NCBI GenBank assembly: GCA_000149265.1
Contig: CH003264.1
Location: forward strand, 3,654-67,653
Length of the DNA stretch: 64,000 bases
Reading direction: 5' to 3'
Source: Ciona savignyi
Lineage: Eukaryota > Chordata > Ascidiacea > Phlebobranchia > Cionidae
Position numbers and translations under genes: made by a program. Numbering within the stretch: the stretch's first letter is position 1; the number at the start of each line of letters is the position of its first letter. This document shows, piece by piece, positions 48,166 through 60,255 of the stretch. The notes beneath the pieces were generated by a model, which was given only the letters and a program-made list of their open reading frames with translations, did not search any database and had not been told where the DNA came from.

Positions 48166-49590
48166 TTATAAATCTGCTGCATCTGAAATCCATTTTTTAA
48201 TGTAAGCAACTTCAATTTTTCTAGCTTCAACCACTGACAATGGATCCGCATTATTTGCATGACGCATATCCAGATGATGGGCAGCACCCCGCATCCAAAG
48301 AGAAATCACAGAATCAGTTTCCATTTCGGGCACACCTCCCACATGCCACGGGTCAAGCCAACCATTTGTGAAAACAATATTTCCAACGTCCACAATGTTT
48401 AATCCACCAAAATTAATTAGACCCCAGTTTGGTCGCGACTTAATTCCATAGTTCTTCATACAATTGTTATCAAACTTTTTTTGGGTAAATTTGCTGATCG
48501 GGAACATGTCTGTTACACCATTGCTGCAGAATGGCATTACCATCTCAAAACAGGTCATAAAATCCCACAACTTGTTAGATATATCTGGTGTCATAGTGTT
48601 ATCCAACTCGTAGCATTGTACTAAACCGCTGTGGTTCTTATACACACCAATTGCATTGTGCATTGCCTTTAACAACTCCACTCCTTTCAAGTTTGGTGTT
48701 TTCATGTGGTTGCATGTCTTGTTAACTGGCCAAGAAGGAGTATTACTTAAAAAGGTTGTTGGGTAGGGATAATCAACCTCAGCCATGTTACAAAGTATAG
48801 AAGTAAGAAAATTTTGAAGTTTCTTAGTTGACTTTAATGGTGAACAGAGATGAAAAATGTCTTGAAGTAACTTTAAACCTCCAGGTTGCTTTGCTATGTC
48901 TTTTAAAGTTTTCCACGTGTTTCGAACATTGTTGACACACTCCTCACCATATGGAACACTGAGGAAGTCATTGGTAACAACCTTGTCGAAAGCATTACAT
49001 GGAACTGTCGCTGGAAAATAATTAATGGGTGCAGAAGAAGCTATTGCCCCAGTTACAATATGTGGGTATTTCAATCGAAACCATGCACTTAACATGCCAC
49101 CATATGAACCACCAAATGCAATAACGGGGCTGTTTTTCGCTTTTGAATACTTTTTCTTGAGGTGGTTTACCAGCACTGCATAATCAGCCAGTGCCTGCTC
49201 TGCTGTTAGCTGTGCAAATTTATTGACTGTGTTTGCAGATGGCATGAGTTTGCCCCAAGGCTGAGACTTTCCATAATACCTATGTTCAGCAAACACAATC
49301 AAAGGTTTGAAGATTGGCGCTATGTCCCAGATAAATCCTGTGTTGTTTATGAATAAATCAATTACTCCTTCATTTCCAGTGTAAATAAAGATGGGTCCGT
49401 TATCTGATGTCCAATACTCATCACTTATGAAAAAACGTTGCATGAATGTCTTGTTGTTTGTGGGATCAAAGTGATCAAGTTGTTGTTCAAAATAATGTTC
49501 AGTTGGATAGATGTAACAATCATTCTTGGTTACTCTCCAACTTAATCCAAATGACAAACAGACAAGTAAAATTCCACACAGTTGCAACAT
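48166..49590 (-). CDS. DPP7: S28 serine dipeptidyl peptidase, DPP7-like, intronless
   Basis: Secreted or lysosomal serine peptidase of family S28, which releases dipeptides after Pro or Ala (DPP7 type); PRCP is the related carboxypeptidase. 474 residues in a single exon, ATG at 49590. Signal peptide at residues 1-19 (MLQLCGILLVCLSFGLSWR). Catalytic Ser162 lies in GGSYGG, Asp413 in NGWLDPW and His438 in GAAHHLD, an arrangement and spacing matching human DPP7 as I recall it. Other family blocks are QQLDHFDPTN, GPIFIYTGNEG, VFAEHRYYGKS and VTDMFP. There are several NxT/S sites (NNT, NKT, NHS). The family normally has introns, so a single exon suggests a retrocopy or lineage-specific intron loss. 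The frame and all key residues are intact. DPP7 over PRCP is favoured by the VTDMFP and GAAHHLD contexts. Confidence 0.85.
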   Translation of the reverse strand: MLQLCGILLVCLSFGLSWRVTKNDCYIYPTEHYFEQQLDHFDPTNNKTFMQRFFISDEYWTSDNGPIFIYTGNEGVIDLFINNTGFIWDIAPIFKPLIVFAEHRYYGKSQPWGKLMPSANTVNKFAQLTAEQALADYAVLVNHLKKKYSKAKNSPVIAFGGSYGGMLSAWFRLKYPHIVTGAIASSAPINYFPATVPCNAFDKVVTNDFLSVPYGEECVNNVRNTWKTLKDIAKQPGGLKLLQDIFHLCSPLKSTKKLQNFLTSILCNMAEVDYPYPTTFLSNTPSWPVNKTCNHMKTPNLKGVELLKAMHNAIGVYKNHSGLVQCYELDNTMTPDISNKLWDFMTCFEMVMPFCSNGVTDMFPISKFTQKKFDNNCMKNYGIKSRPNWGLINFGGLNIVDVGNIVFTNGWLDPWHVGGVPEMETDSVISLWMRGAAHHLDMRHANNADPLSVVEARKIEVAYIKKWISDAADL

Positions 49591-50691
49591 TATTAAATCT
49601 TAAATGCAAACTAAATTAAGCTTGTGTTACCGGTATCTAATTTACGTAATATTATGTTGTTCGGGATGCACTTAACCAAGGTGCCACATTTACAGATATG
49701 TATATATTGAGGTATTAACTAAAGTTGTTTGAATTGAATCTTTGCCAATAGGTCTATGTCAATATGGAAACTATAGTCAATGCCCTTAATTTTTGGGGTT
49801 AATTATCGCATAAGAGGCAGTATAAAAACTGCTGAAAGTTGTCTAAAAAGTTTTTTTAAAGCCATTTACGTAAATAAATAATTTGGTGCAGAAAACTTAA
49901 CTGTGAGCCCCGGACGGGTCTGATTGAAAAGTATGGTTGATTTATTGTTGATTGCTAAAGTTGGTGTTGTGTAAAAAAAATATAGGCAATAAACTGTAGA
50001 CCAACATACTTTGTAAACGTTGTAAAACATGTTATTTTTACTAAAAAATATGTGTGTCATTGCCATACCTAATACCAAAGGTAAGATAGAATGGGATATT
50101 CATGTTTATCATCATAAATGGGAAAACACAAGGGATGTTATCACACGGGTAATCATCAGATCACCTTGCGACCACCGTTAGGTTAGGTACTGAGTACTTA
50201 CAGTGTGTTCTTTAATTTAGCAGAACTCATAATTACACTCGGCTCAGGCAATGTCTGTTGAATGCCTTGCCCAATGACACAACCGACTATTTAGAAACCA
50301 GTTTTGAACCTACAACAATTCGACCTAACGATTAGTAGTTCACCAAGTTAATTGGTCGGACATAGGGGTTATAACACATAATGAGATTTTCACACAGTGT
50401 AAAAAGCAAGACAATGTCACCCATTACAATCCTGTTTTGACTTTTTAGCAAAAATTAACAAGTGGTAATTAAATGTTCTACAGAGCTGCACACACTTTAA
50501 ACTTCGGTGCACACGATTTCTGGTTTAAATCTGCTAGGCTTCTTATAACAAACCTCGTGCAAATAATACAGTTACTAGTACTAATTCAGCTTATAAACAA
50601 ACCGCTGGTTAAGAGATGCCCACAGGTTTCATTCCGACCTTTCCGTCTTGTTGGAATACATTTTATTTATTACGGCTATGGACAGAACGGT
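49591..50691. other. Upstream region of the peptidase gene
   Basis: Probable promoter region of the minus-strand peptidase gene, then the eroded SINE-2 at 50082-50364. The open frame at 50473-50751 has no family features. Confidence 0.45.
50082..50364 (-). repeat. Eroded SINE-2 (antisense)
   Basis: Carries gggatattcatgtttatc, tcacacgggtaatcatcaga and gccttgcccaatgacacaac, and ends near ttggtcgga. More substitutions than the 46390 copy. Confidence 0.7.
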
Positions 50692-51335
50692 AGTCTGATT
50701 TTTCTGTGCTGGGTGGCGCTATTTATTTTTTTGGAATTATCTGGGGAGTGACGATTTTCAAGTGTTAAGCGACTGAGCGGTACATCTAAATACTTACAGG
50801 ATCGCTTGGACTGCTTAGATCGCATGGAGTGCTTAAATCGCAGTAGTACTTAGAGGCACCCGCGACTGAGTGGTCTTCTAGTTTTCGCACTTACTAATCG
50901 TATTCCTTTTTAGTATAGTGGTGAGTATCCCCGCCTGTCACGCGGGAGACTACGGTTCGATTCCCCGACGGGGAGATTTTTTGGGCTTTTTAACTCTTTT
51001 GTTTCTTGGATATACACTAACTCATCATAACGCCGCATTCAGCTTGTCTGAGCATTTTTGGAATTTGTCCAAGCATTGACTACAGTAATCGATCTTATAA
51101 CATTAAAGCTCATTGCAGTTTTATCACTTCACTTCATACTTTGAATTGATTGTAAACACTATTTACTTAATATGCGTAAATGGTGTAATAAACATGGGGC
51201 TAGAGTTAGTCTTGCGGTTGAGATTAGTGTTTAGGTATGGGCTAAAATTAGTTTCCGTAATTTTAGTGAGTAGTTTCCCTCCTTCCCGCTTTAGTACAGC
51301 TGATAAATAGCGCCACCCAGCAGGAAAAAATTACA
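50692..51335. repeat. About 640-bp segment with inverted ends around a tRNA-like gene
   Basis: tttttctgtgctgggtggcg plus ctatttat at 50699-50727 is matched in reverse complement by ataaatagcgccacccagca at 51304-51323 and the bases after it. The segment includes the tRNA-Asp-like sequence and a MITE-like piece at 51180-51300. It lies directly beside the inverted tubulin duplication, which starts near 51345. Confidence 0.5.
50904..50975 (+). tRNA. tRNA-Asp (GTC), degenerate
   Basis: 72 bases with the eukaryotic tRNA-Asp layout: D-arm region tagtatagtggtgagtatc, anticodon stem and loop cccgc-ctgtcac-gcggg with anticodon GTC, and ttcgatt T loop. The anticodon arm is perfect. The acceptor stem (tccttttt against acgggga) has a mismatch and a G-T wobble, and the T stem (tacgg against ccccg) has two mismatches. 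A T-run suited to Pol III termination follows at 50977. More likely a tRNA pseudogene or tRNA-derived element than a working gene. Confidence 0.65.
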
Positions 51336-51586
51336 GGAGGTTTATGCGCAGCAAACTTCTACGGTTGTCAATATACGATGAGCCAATCAACCAAAACCAT
51401 GCGTTTACCTTACCACGTTACCAGATTTTCCTAACTACAACTGCGACCGGCTCTACAAACACAAACAAAGTTTAAGCAGTGTTCTAATTGAATGTATTTG
51501 AAACGTCAATTCAATATTTGAAACAAAAAAGCTAGAGAAAAAGGGAAATAAAAAATAATAGGAAGATAATTAAATTAAAATCCGAT

Positions 51587-53398
<1,812 letters not shown>

Positions 53399-53480
53399 TT
53401 TGATAAATTCTGCAAAGTAAAATATTCAAAAATAACTGTAAGTTCAATTGAATGATTACGAGTTGTATCTACACTGGAGC

Positions 53481-53510
53481 TTATATAGTCTTCGTTATGT
53501 CGTGGATTGG
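53481..53510 (-). promoter_or_regulatory. Alpha-tubulin C core promoter
   Basis: On the minus strand, TATATAA at 53487-53481 and CCAAT at 53510-53506, the same order and spacing as in copies A and B. The CRE-like tgacgtaa of the others is altered here. Confidence 0.65.
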
Positions 53511-53685
53511 CCGCGTGTGATTGGTATACGCTGAGTGATTCAATAAAGAGAATAAAGCGAGCCACGCGGGAAATCATAAAAAGACTTATTCTGTAATTCT
53601 GTTGCGGTAAATTCCAACGAAACGCTTTAACATTCCACTTGTGTAGTTGAAAGATGTATCGTTTAAAATCAAACTCTGAATTCAT

Positions 53686-53762
53686 ACGGTTGTCTGGCCT
53701 AATGGTTAACTGTAGCTTTAAACTGGTGACGAACCATTATGGCTTCGAAACTTGGACCACTT
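53686..53762 (+). repeat. Degenerate SINE-1-like sequence
   Basis: ggttgtctggcctaatggtt and ggcttcgaaacttgga resemble the A- and B-box parts of SINE-1. The same old insertion lies upstream of tubulin A and B on the opposite strand, so it predates the duplications. Confidence 0.5.
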
Positions 53763-53852
53763 TATAGAATATTATTACATAAATCAAACTATGAGAGTGC
53801 CAACCGTGTATTAAGGTACCACTCGACTTAACATCACGTATATTAAGCATAG

Positions 53853-54146
53853 TGTCCGGCCCGTTGGTCTAACGGTTAAGTGCGTCGCCTTTCAATCGAA
53901 AGGTTGCAGGTGTGAAACTGGTCGCTAGCTAGTCGGTTGTGTCCTTGGGCAAGGCACTTTACGGACATTGGCTGTACCCAGCGGATTAATGGGTTCTACC
54001 AAATTGAAGGAACGTGTCTATCATATACAACACACTGCAATAGCTCCGGTAACCCGACGTTGGGCGCGAGGTGATCTGACAATTGCCCGTGTGTTAACCC
54101 CCTTGGTTTTCCCATTCACAGGGATAAAGATGAATATCCTATCCCA
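53853..54146 (+). repeat. Full-length SINE-2, inserted in the inverted duplication
   Basis: Complete: tRNA-like head (ccggcccgttggtctaacgg, ggttgcaggtgtgaaa), core, and end gatgaatatcctatccc. Absent from the equivalent position in units A and B, so it inserted after the duplication. Confidence 0.85.
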
Positions 54147-54785
54147 TAGATTTTTTTTTCTTGAATAAGAAACTGCAGGTTGCGTAATAAGAATTCTCAA
54201 CCAACAAGCAAGCAATTGCTTTTTGACACCACTATCTTTCGGCTGGCGATTCAATCAGCTACGAATATTCCGGTTTCTCTAAATAACCAGTGTAAGCAGT
54301 GTGCCAGAGTTGTAGGCAGTGTGTAGACAATATATGCTAACTTGCAGATGTAAAATTTGTTTATGAATAAAATCGTTACAGCCGTTTTTGTGGCAGTACC
54401 GTAAGGAACTTTTCTGAAGGGTTCTTATAAAAAAAATCTGCTCCTATAGTATGTTATGTAACATCTCTTTCAACGACTGGACAACAATTTTCTGTTTAAT
54501 CGACTGGCATACATGACGGGTGTAAAATTCAAGGGAAAAAATTAAATCGCACCCACTTAGGCCACTTAGGATCCTATGGGGATCAATATAAAATTAGTTC
54601 AGCTTCGTTACGCACGAATGAACTCATTGCTATGCCAACTAGCGTCTCATAAAAAAAGGTAATTTCCCACCACAAAATTGGATGTTGTGTGTTGTGTTGG
54701 TCCATCCTATTATAAGCCTAACACTGCATGATTGTGTATTTTTATAAATTAAACTCCCGATATCATCGTATAACGCACAATACTC

Positions 54786-57416
54786 ATGGCGTTTTTTGGT
54801 TTAACCGGACTGGGATACCAAGATTCTATTAAATCAAGATTGGCGGAAAAGCGACCAGCGACATGCCCTGTTGCAACAGGTGACCCCATAAATTAAATCA
54901 GTAATAACAACAATTTTTAGTTTAACTTATATTTTTTAGTTTAACCTTATGTAGTTTAATGTTGTCTTATTTTTTAAATGTAACTAGTATATGGGGGATA
55001 CCAGAAGCGTTGCACTCTATTACTTACTGTTGCTTGACTTGCATGACAAACTCATGTGCAACATGCAACCAATATGGCTTTAGGCATATAAACCAAGATT
55101 TTTTAGGAAAAATGTGAAAACGGTGTGATGTTTAAGAAAAAAGTAGTGCAAATGACACCAGAAAGTTCTCGGTGTATGTTGTACCATTGCCAAACTTCTC
55201 ATACTGTTTATTTAATATGCAAATTTCTACAATTTTACTAATGTCCGCGAATATGTTTGATCATCCTGACTTTGCATCAAGAAGTCTATTATTGAAATAA
55301 GCTAGAGTGCTTCTTTAGCTGATGCACCAAAGCAGCTGCAAGAAAGACATTGCACTTTAGGCAATTAGAAAACTAGAGGCGCTAGACGAATGATTGCGAA
55401 AGCGTTTGCCAAGAATGTTTTTCTTAATCAAGAGCGAAAGTCAGGAGTTTATGGATATAAATTGACATCACTGTGTGTGTCATTATATTTGAACTTTGTA
55501 TATTTTTAGGTTCATCAGAACCGAAACCTGCCCCATTAAAGCTTCCTCCTATACCAAACACTGGAAGAGTGACAGATCATTTCAATAACTACACAAACCC
55601 CATAGCTGGCAATGAGAGGAGTTATTCAAAACACATCACCCTGTTAAAGAAGCACGTCAGATCTGCGTACTGTGAGTCTATCATATGAAAAACTAATTTA
55701 GATGAGGGCTTGTTGAGCAATCCCCCTTTAACTTTTGCTGTATTAACAACATGGTCTTGTTAAGCAGTGTTTTAAATTTAATTTATACATATATGAGTCT
55801 CAGTTGTATTGATGAAGTTATGCTAGTTGGCCTGGATGTATACATGAAATCAAAGGTGGCTTTACTTTTCTTGAAATGCTCACTTATATTGTCAACTCGA
55901 CCTTTAATCATAAAAACATATGTGATTCCACACTAATCTCAATGTTAAAAGATAAAAAAATTTATGTTATTTTGAATTGTTTTGTAATATTTTTACTACT
56001 TTGAATGGAAATAAGGGGTCATACTGATTGGTGTGATTTCTTATTATTACTTCTCATTATTATTTAAACCCCGTCAAAGAGTTTTGTTTAAAGAAACAAG
56101 ATACACCTGCCACTTCCAGTATTCAAACCAATAAACTCCCACATTGGTTTTAGTCTTTTTACTGTGTTCTATAAACATCTTCATTTAGGTTGCTTATCTT
56201 AAATGTTACTAGAGGTTAAGCTGTCAAGAAAATATAAGCCTGTATTTGGATTGCCACTTAAAGGGTAACCACAATCATTAAATGAGTGAATATATTGTCT
56301 AAATAAACAACCTGTAAGGTTATGCAACATCAAAATTAACTTATAATTTTAATTATTTTAATGTGCAAATAAAAATGTATGTTTTAACTGCATTTTTCTT
56401 TTCTTGCCGGTTTTGTTTACAATCACAGTTTTTCACCTAATGTAAACCTACACTTAATGCAGGTGTCCACAATTTCTGCCATTTCACTGTGGCTTCAAAA
56501 ATGTAACCACTTTCGGTTTCTTATAGCACTTTGTGTACATTTGTATTCTAGTGTATTGACAAAGAGATTGCGAGTTAAACAATTTGTCTGTATAAATAGC
56601 TTCCAATCAGATAATGATTTTGTTTTTAAAATTAAACAGGCCTACTTAATATATGATAAGATGCAAAGTGGTCTGGTTTTGGAGGCACTTTTTTATTAAA
56701 AGAAGGGCACATGTTAGCCTTGCTCGAAATTTAAAAAAATTTGTACAATAATGTGTGTTGTAATTTTCTTTCATATGCAATGATATTGTGTCTGATTTTT
56801 TGTTGTTAATATTAAATAAAACAATCTTGCAGCACCAAACGAATTGTATCGCATTCCCCTGACTGATGCAAACAACTTTGGTTGGGGGATAGCCAGCCAT
56901 GGCACCACACCAACAAAGACTCATCCATGGGCGCGAACTCCAAGATATGTTCACTGTAGCAGTGAAATGACAAGGTCGGTTCATTGATTGTTCAAACTTA
57001 GCGTTCGTCTAAGTGGATACTTATAATTGTTGTACATTACACTACTAGACTCTTCATGTTAGAAACATGTGAATCATACACAACACACTGAAATAGCTCC
57101 GGTAACCTGACGATGGGCGCGAGGTGATCTGACGATTGTCTGTATGTTAACGCCTAAGTTTTCCCATTTACGGGAAGAAACATGAATATCCTATCCTTTC
57201 GGTGTGAAAACGTATCCTTTGCCAGGTTGAAAAACGATACATTCTCGCAGGGTAATCTGACATTTAACCGTACTATAATACTCTCTTAAACATTAGCATC
57301 CTTTTTGGATGATTGGCAGTGGGATAAAACCTGAATATTCTTTCGTAATCAAGTTTTCATTTTACAGCTTTGTGGATGCAATGGCTCTCACCAACAGGGA
57401 GTTTTCACTGTTTTAG
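54786..57416 (+). CDS. Sperm microtubule inner protein, SPMIP11/TEX49-like
   Basis: Four exons, 54786-54879, 55510-55671, 56833-56974 and 57368-57416 (TAG), all GT-AG and in phase, giving 148 residues. The start MAFFGLTGLGYQDSIKS, the middle PLKLPPIPNTG, the block YRIPLTDANNFGWG, the segment HPWARTPRYVHCSSEMTSF and the end TNREFSLF follow the order I recall for vertebrate TEX49 (SPMIP11), a small testis protein found inside sperm axonemal microtubules. The Trp/Pro/Tyr-rich, non-globular composition fits such proteins. The assignment is from memory and the family is short, so I am only moderately sure of the name; that the four exons form one gene is much surer. The third intron holds a partial SINE-2. 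Confidence 0.65.
57065..57198 (+). repeat. SINE-2 3' part
   Basis: Contains atacacaacacactgaaata, gctccggtaacctgacgatg and an end gaatatcctatcc. The tRNA-like head is missing. Lies in the third intron of the SPMIP11-like gene. Confidence 0.75.
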
Positions 57417-58191
57417 GATTTCATTCTCTTCCTATCAAGCCATTACCTTGTTCATATTTGCATGTTTCTATTTTCCACATGTGTCACCTAAGTAGATATG
57501 ATATTTTATTTCTCTTTGCACAATTGCGCGCGACCAACTGTGAATGTTGAAATGCTTTTAATTTGCCTATCCTTGTAAACCGACATTCATGCTTTTATAT
57601 ATAGTGTAATTAATATCAAAAAAACTTACTTTATAAAGTGTTTTTTTTATTTGTGTGGTCTGTCTAAATATCAAACAGGAATCCTGTTTTTTCCTATGTA
57701 TCCAATGTAAATGAAAAGAATCGTGCAAGTTAACATAGCATTAACATGCTATTCAAAAAGTATGAAACAAAACAAGAGTGCGTCTTAACCACATGTTTAA
57801 TCATGTTAGCTACGATGGTCTAGATGTGCGTTTATCTGAATTGTGTTAAATAGCCAAACGGAATACCACATAGACACGCACAACTTCACGTAATATTATA
57901 AATTAAAAATTAGTAATCGGCATAGTATTTTTTATCTAATTTGGCGTAGATGCACCCAAATCTGCCAGGAATGTATTTCGTTAGATGCACATGAAAATAC
58001 ATTTGATTAGGCACAAAACCTTTACTTTGCTTGTAAGAAAAAAACTGTTGCAGTTTGGTTAAAACTTTCAGAAATGTCGGATAACATAGACGGGCACGCA
58101 TTTGACAGGAAAATATACTACATACTAAACATAGATAACACGATTGGTTTGTTACCAGAGAACTCTTGAGTTATCAAACTAAACTTGTTAG

Positions 58192-58460
58192 TATAGGATA
58201 ACCATGTTTATCCCCGTGAATGGGAAAACCAAGGGGGTTGACACACGGGCAATTGTCAGATTACCTCGCGCCCACCGTTGGGTTACCGGAGCAATGTGTT
58301 GTATATGATAGACACGCTCCTTCAATTTGGTACAACCCATTAATACGCTGGGTTCAGGCAATGTCCGTAAAGCGCCTTGCCCAAGGACACAACCGACTAG
58401 CTAGCGACCAGTTTCGCACCTGCAGGCGACGCACTTAACCGTTAGACCAAACGGCCGGAC
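58192..58460 (-). repeat. SINE-2 (antisense)
   Basis: ataaccatgtttatccccgt, acacgggcaattgtcagatt, ccttgcccaaggacacaacc, and head side cttaaccgttagaccaaacg. It has a short internal deletion near 58290 and another in the head near 58424. Confidence 0.85.
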
Positions 58461-58647
58461 CACTTCTTTGCCTAAACGGGGCTTAGTAAGTAGGATGGTG
58501 AGGTAAGGTTGTTTGATTATGATAATATAGGTTTTATTAGTTATTGTTATTTTAAATCTTTTTTTTTTTCTTCGTCACTCTGGCATGAACCGTTCAGGGA
58601 GTACAAGAAAAAACAAAAATGCACAGGTATAAAACAGCAGCAACACG

Positions 58648-58752
58648 GTACGGCCGTGCGGCCGAATGGTTACCGCGACCGTAACACATACCGAACCACA
58701 TATAAAAAACGGTCTTAGCAACGAACCATTTCGGGTTCAAACTAAGCCCAGT
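58648..58752 (+). repeat. SINE-1
   Basis: gtacggccgtgcggccgaat and gggttcaaactaagccc (B box), as in the other SINE-1 copies. Confidence 0.8.
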
Positions 58753-59201
58753 ACAAAACACAGCAGCAATACGAAAGAAATTTAACTCTTGTAGTACAGC
58801 TAGTCGGTAATCAGGGCTTGGTTAAATATTTGTTGTCTAAAACTTCACACTGTTGTTAACTTCAAATAATAAAGTAGAACTACAAGTATACAACCAGATC
58901 CTTGATTTTATTAAGTAGATATACAGTATATCAAGTTGTACTGCTTAGTGAGCCTTAGTCCTACGCCTATTTTATTTTCACGTTTAATGAGTAACGTTTT
59001 TAGTTTATCATGCCTTATTTCACATTCTTATATTATAAATATATTATAAAATAAGATCATCTGACAGAAAACGGTCAACAAGTTTGATATAAAACCACTT
59101 TTAATATCAGTACAGTCAAATCGTAGCAATTGGCCAACATAACGCTAGATGGCGTAAGTTCCCAACAAAAAACTCGTTTGTTGGCCTTGTGGTTTCGGAC
59201 T

Positions 59202-59313
59202 GTACGGCCGTGTTGCCGAATGGTTAACGCGACTAATACATATACCGACTATTACACAAAAAAACGGTCCTGGTGATGAGCACATCAAGGGTTCGAAACT
59301 TGGCTCCGTAAAA
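59202..59313 (+). repeat. SINE-1
   Basis: gtacggccgtgttgccgaat and gggttcgaaacttggctcc, followed by an A-rich tail. Flanked on both sides by similar ttgtggtttc-gac sequences (59186-59200 and 59325-59340), possibly a target-site duplication. Confidence 0.8.
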
Positions 59314-60185
59314 AAAACAAAAAACATTGTGGTTTCAGACTCCTCGTTTGCGCTAGTGTAACTCTCCTTTGTCTTTTTTTCATTAAATTAACACTGTTGC
59401 AACATCCTCTGTTTTCGTAGCTTCAATTTTTTTGGCAACACTGATAATTTAAAAAGGGCCACTTAATTAATATTTTTGTGGTTTCGGACTATGTTATGTA
59501 TTCGGCTATTGTGGTATCAGTTTACCCATGCATCGGTAGCCTACTGTTATTGCCGAGAGTACGATTATCTTTTGTTTTAGCCTGCGAAGTGTACCCTTTG
59601 CAGTAACGCTTCCCATGAAGTGTATTGCGATAACTGATTTTAGGCATTAGTAATAGCATCCGTTCACTACAGATTCTGGTCTCATGCGTTTTGGTCTATT
59701 CACAACAGCTTTTAAGTACAACTCATTTGAAAGGTTACACATAATACTAAGGTGATGAACTAAATCAACGCCGTACACGTGTTCAAAAATAAAGAGAACA
59801 AAGGATAAAAGGGCAAATAAGAGAAAAATAAAGACGTCACGGAAAACAGTGAATAATAATGGAGATCAACTAAACTCTCGCATTAACATCGATACTATAC
59901 ATTCAATCGCTTGCGGAAATGATTGATTACGTTTAGCCGAGTTAATAGACAGTGACAGTTTTACTTTGTAATGTATAATAAGTGGTGTTGTTCACTAATG
60001 GTTCTATGTTTAGTTATTTTAATTTGATTTTTCTAAGTGTTATGTATTCGACAATGATATTACACGAGGCAGATTTTGCTTAAATTGCGATATCATTATG
60101 AACAATAAGGGAGTTTATAATAATAAATTGTAAAACGCCAATTTTAAACGATCAACACTAAACTATATTTCTCAGTTATACATGT

Positions 60186-60252
60186 TTATAGGTTAAACAA
60201 ATGTTAAACTATATAGGTTAAACGAGTGTTTTTTATAGGTTAAACGAATGTT
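60186..60252. repeat. Three-unit tandem repeat just before the SLC22 start codon
   Basis: Three units of tataggttaaac followed by aaatgtt, gagtgtt or gaatgtt (near 60187, 60212 and 60234). Each contains a tatag that could serve as a 3' splice acceptor. It ends four bases before the ATG. Confidence 0.7.
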
Positions 60253-60255
60253 AAA

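Larger units (their letters stand above)
57417..60185. other. Intergenic region with three SINEs
   Basis: Apart from SINE copies at 58192-58460, 58648-58752 and 59202-59313 I see nothing. The open frames here are SINE translations or AT-rich noise. Confidence 0.5.

Noticed and set aside
50473..50751. 92-residue open frame with hydrophobic stretches
   Set aside because: It overlaps the inverted-end segment, has no signal or family features, and looks like chance.
57910..58101. 63-residue minus-strand open frame
   Set aside because: Short, isolated and featureless.
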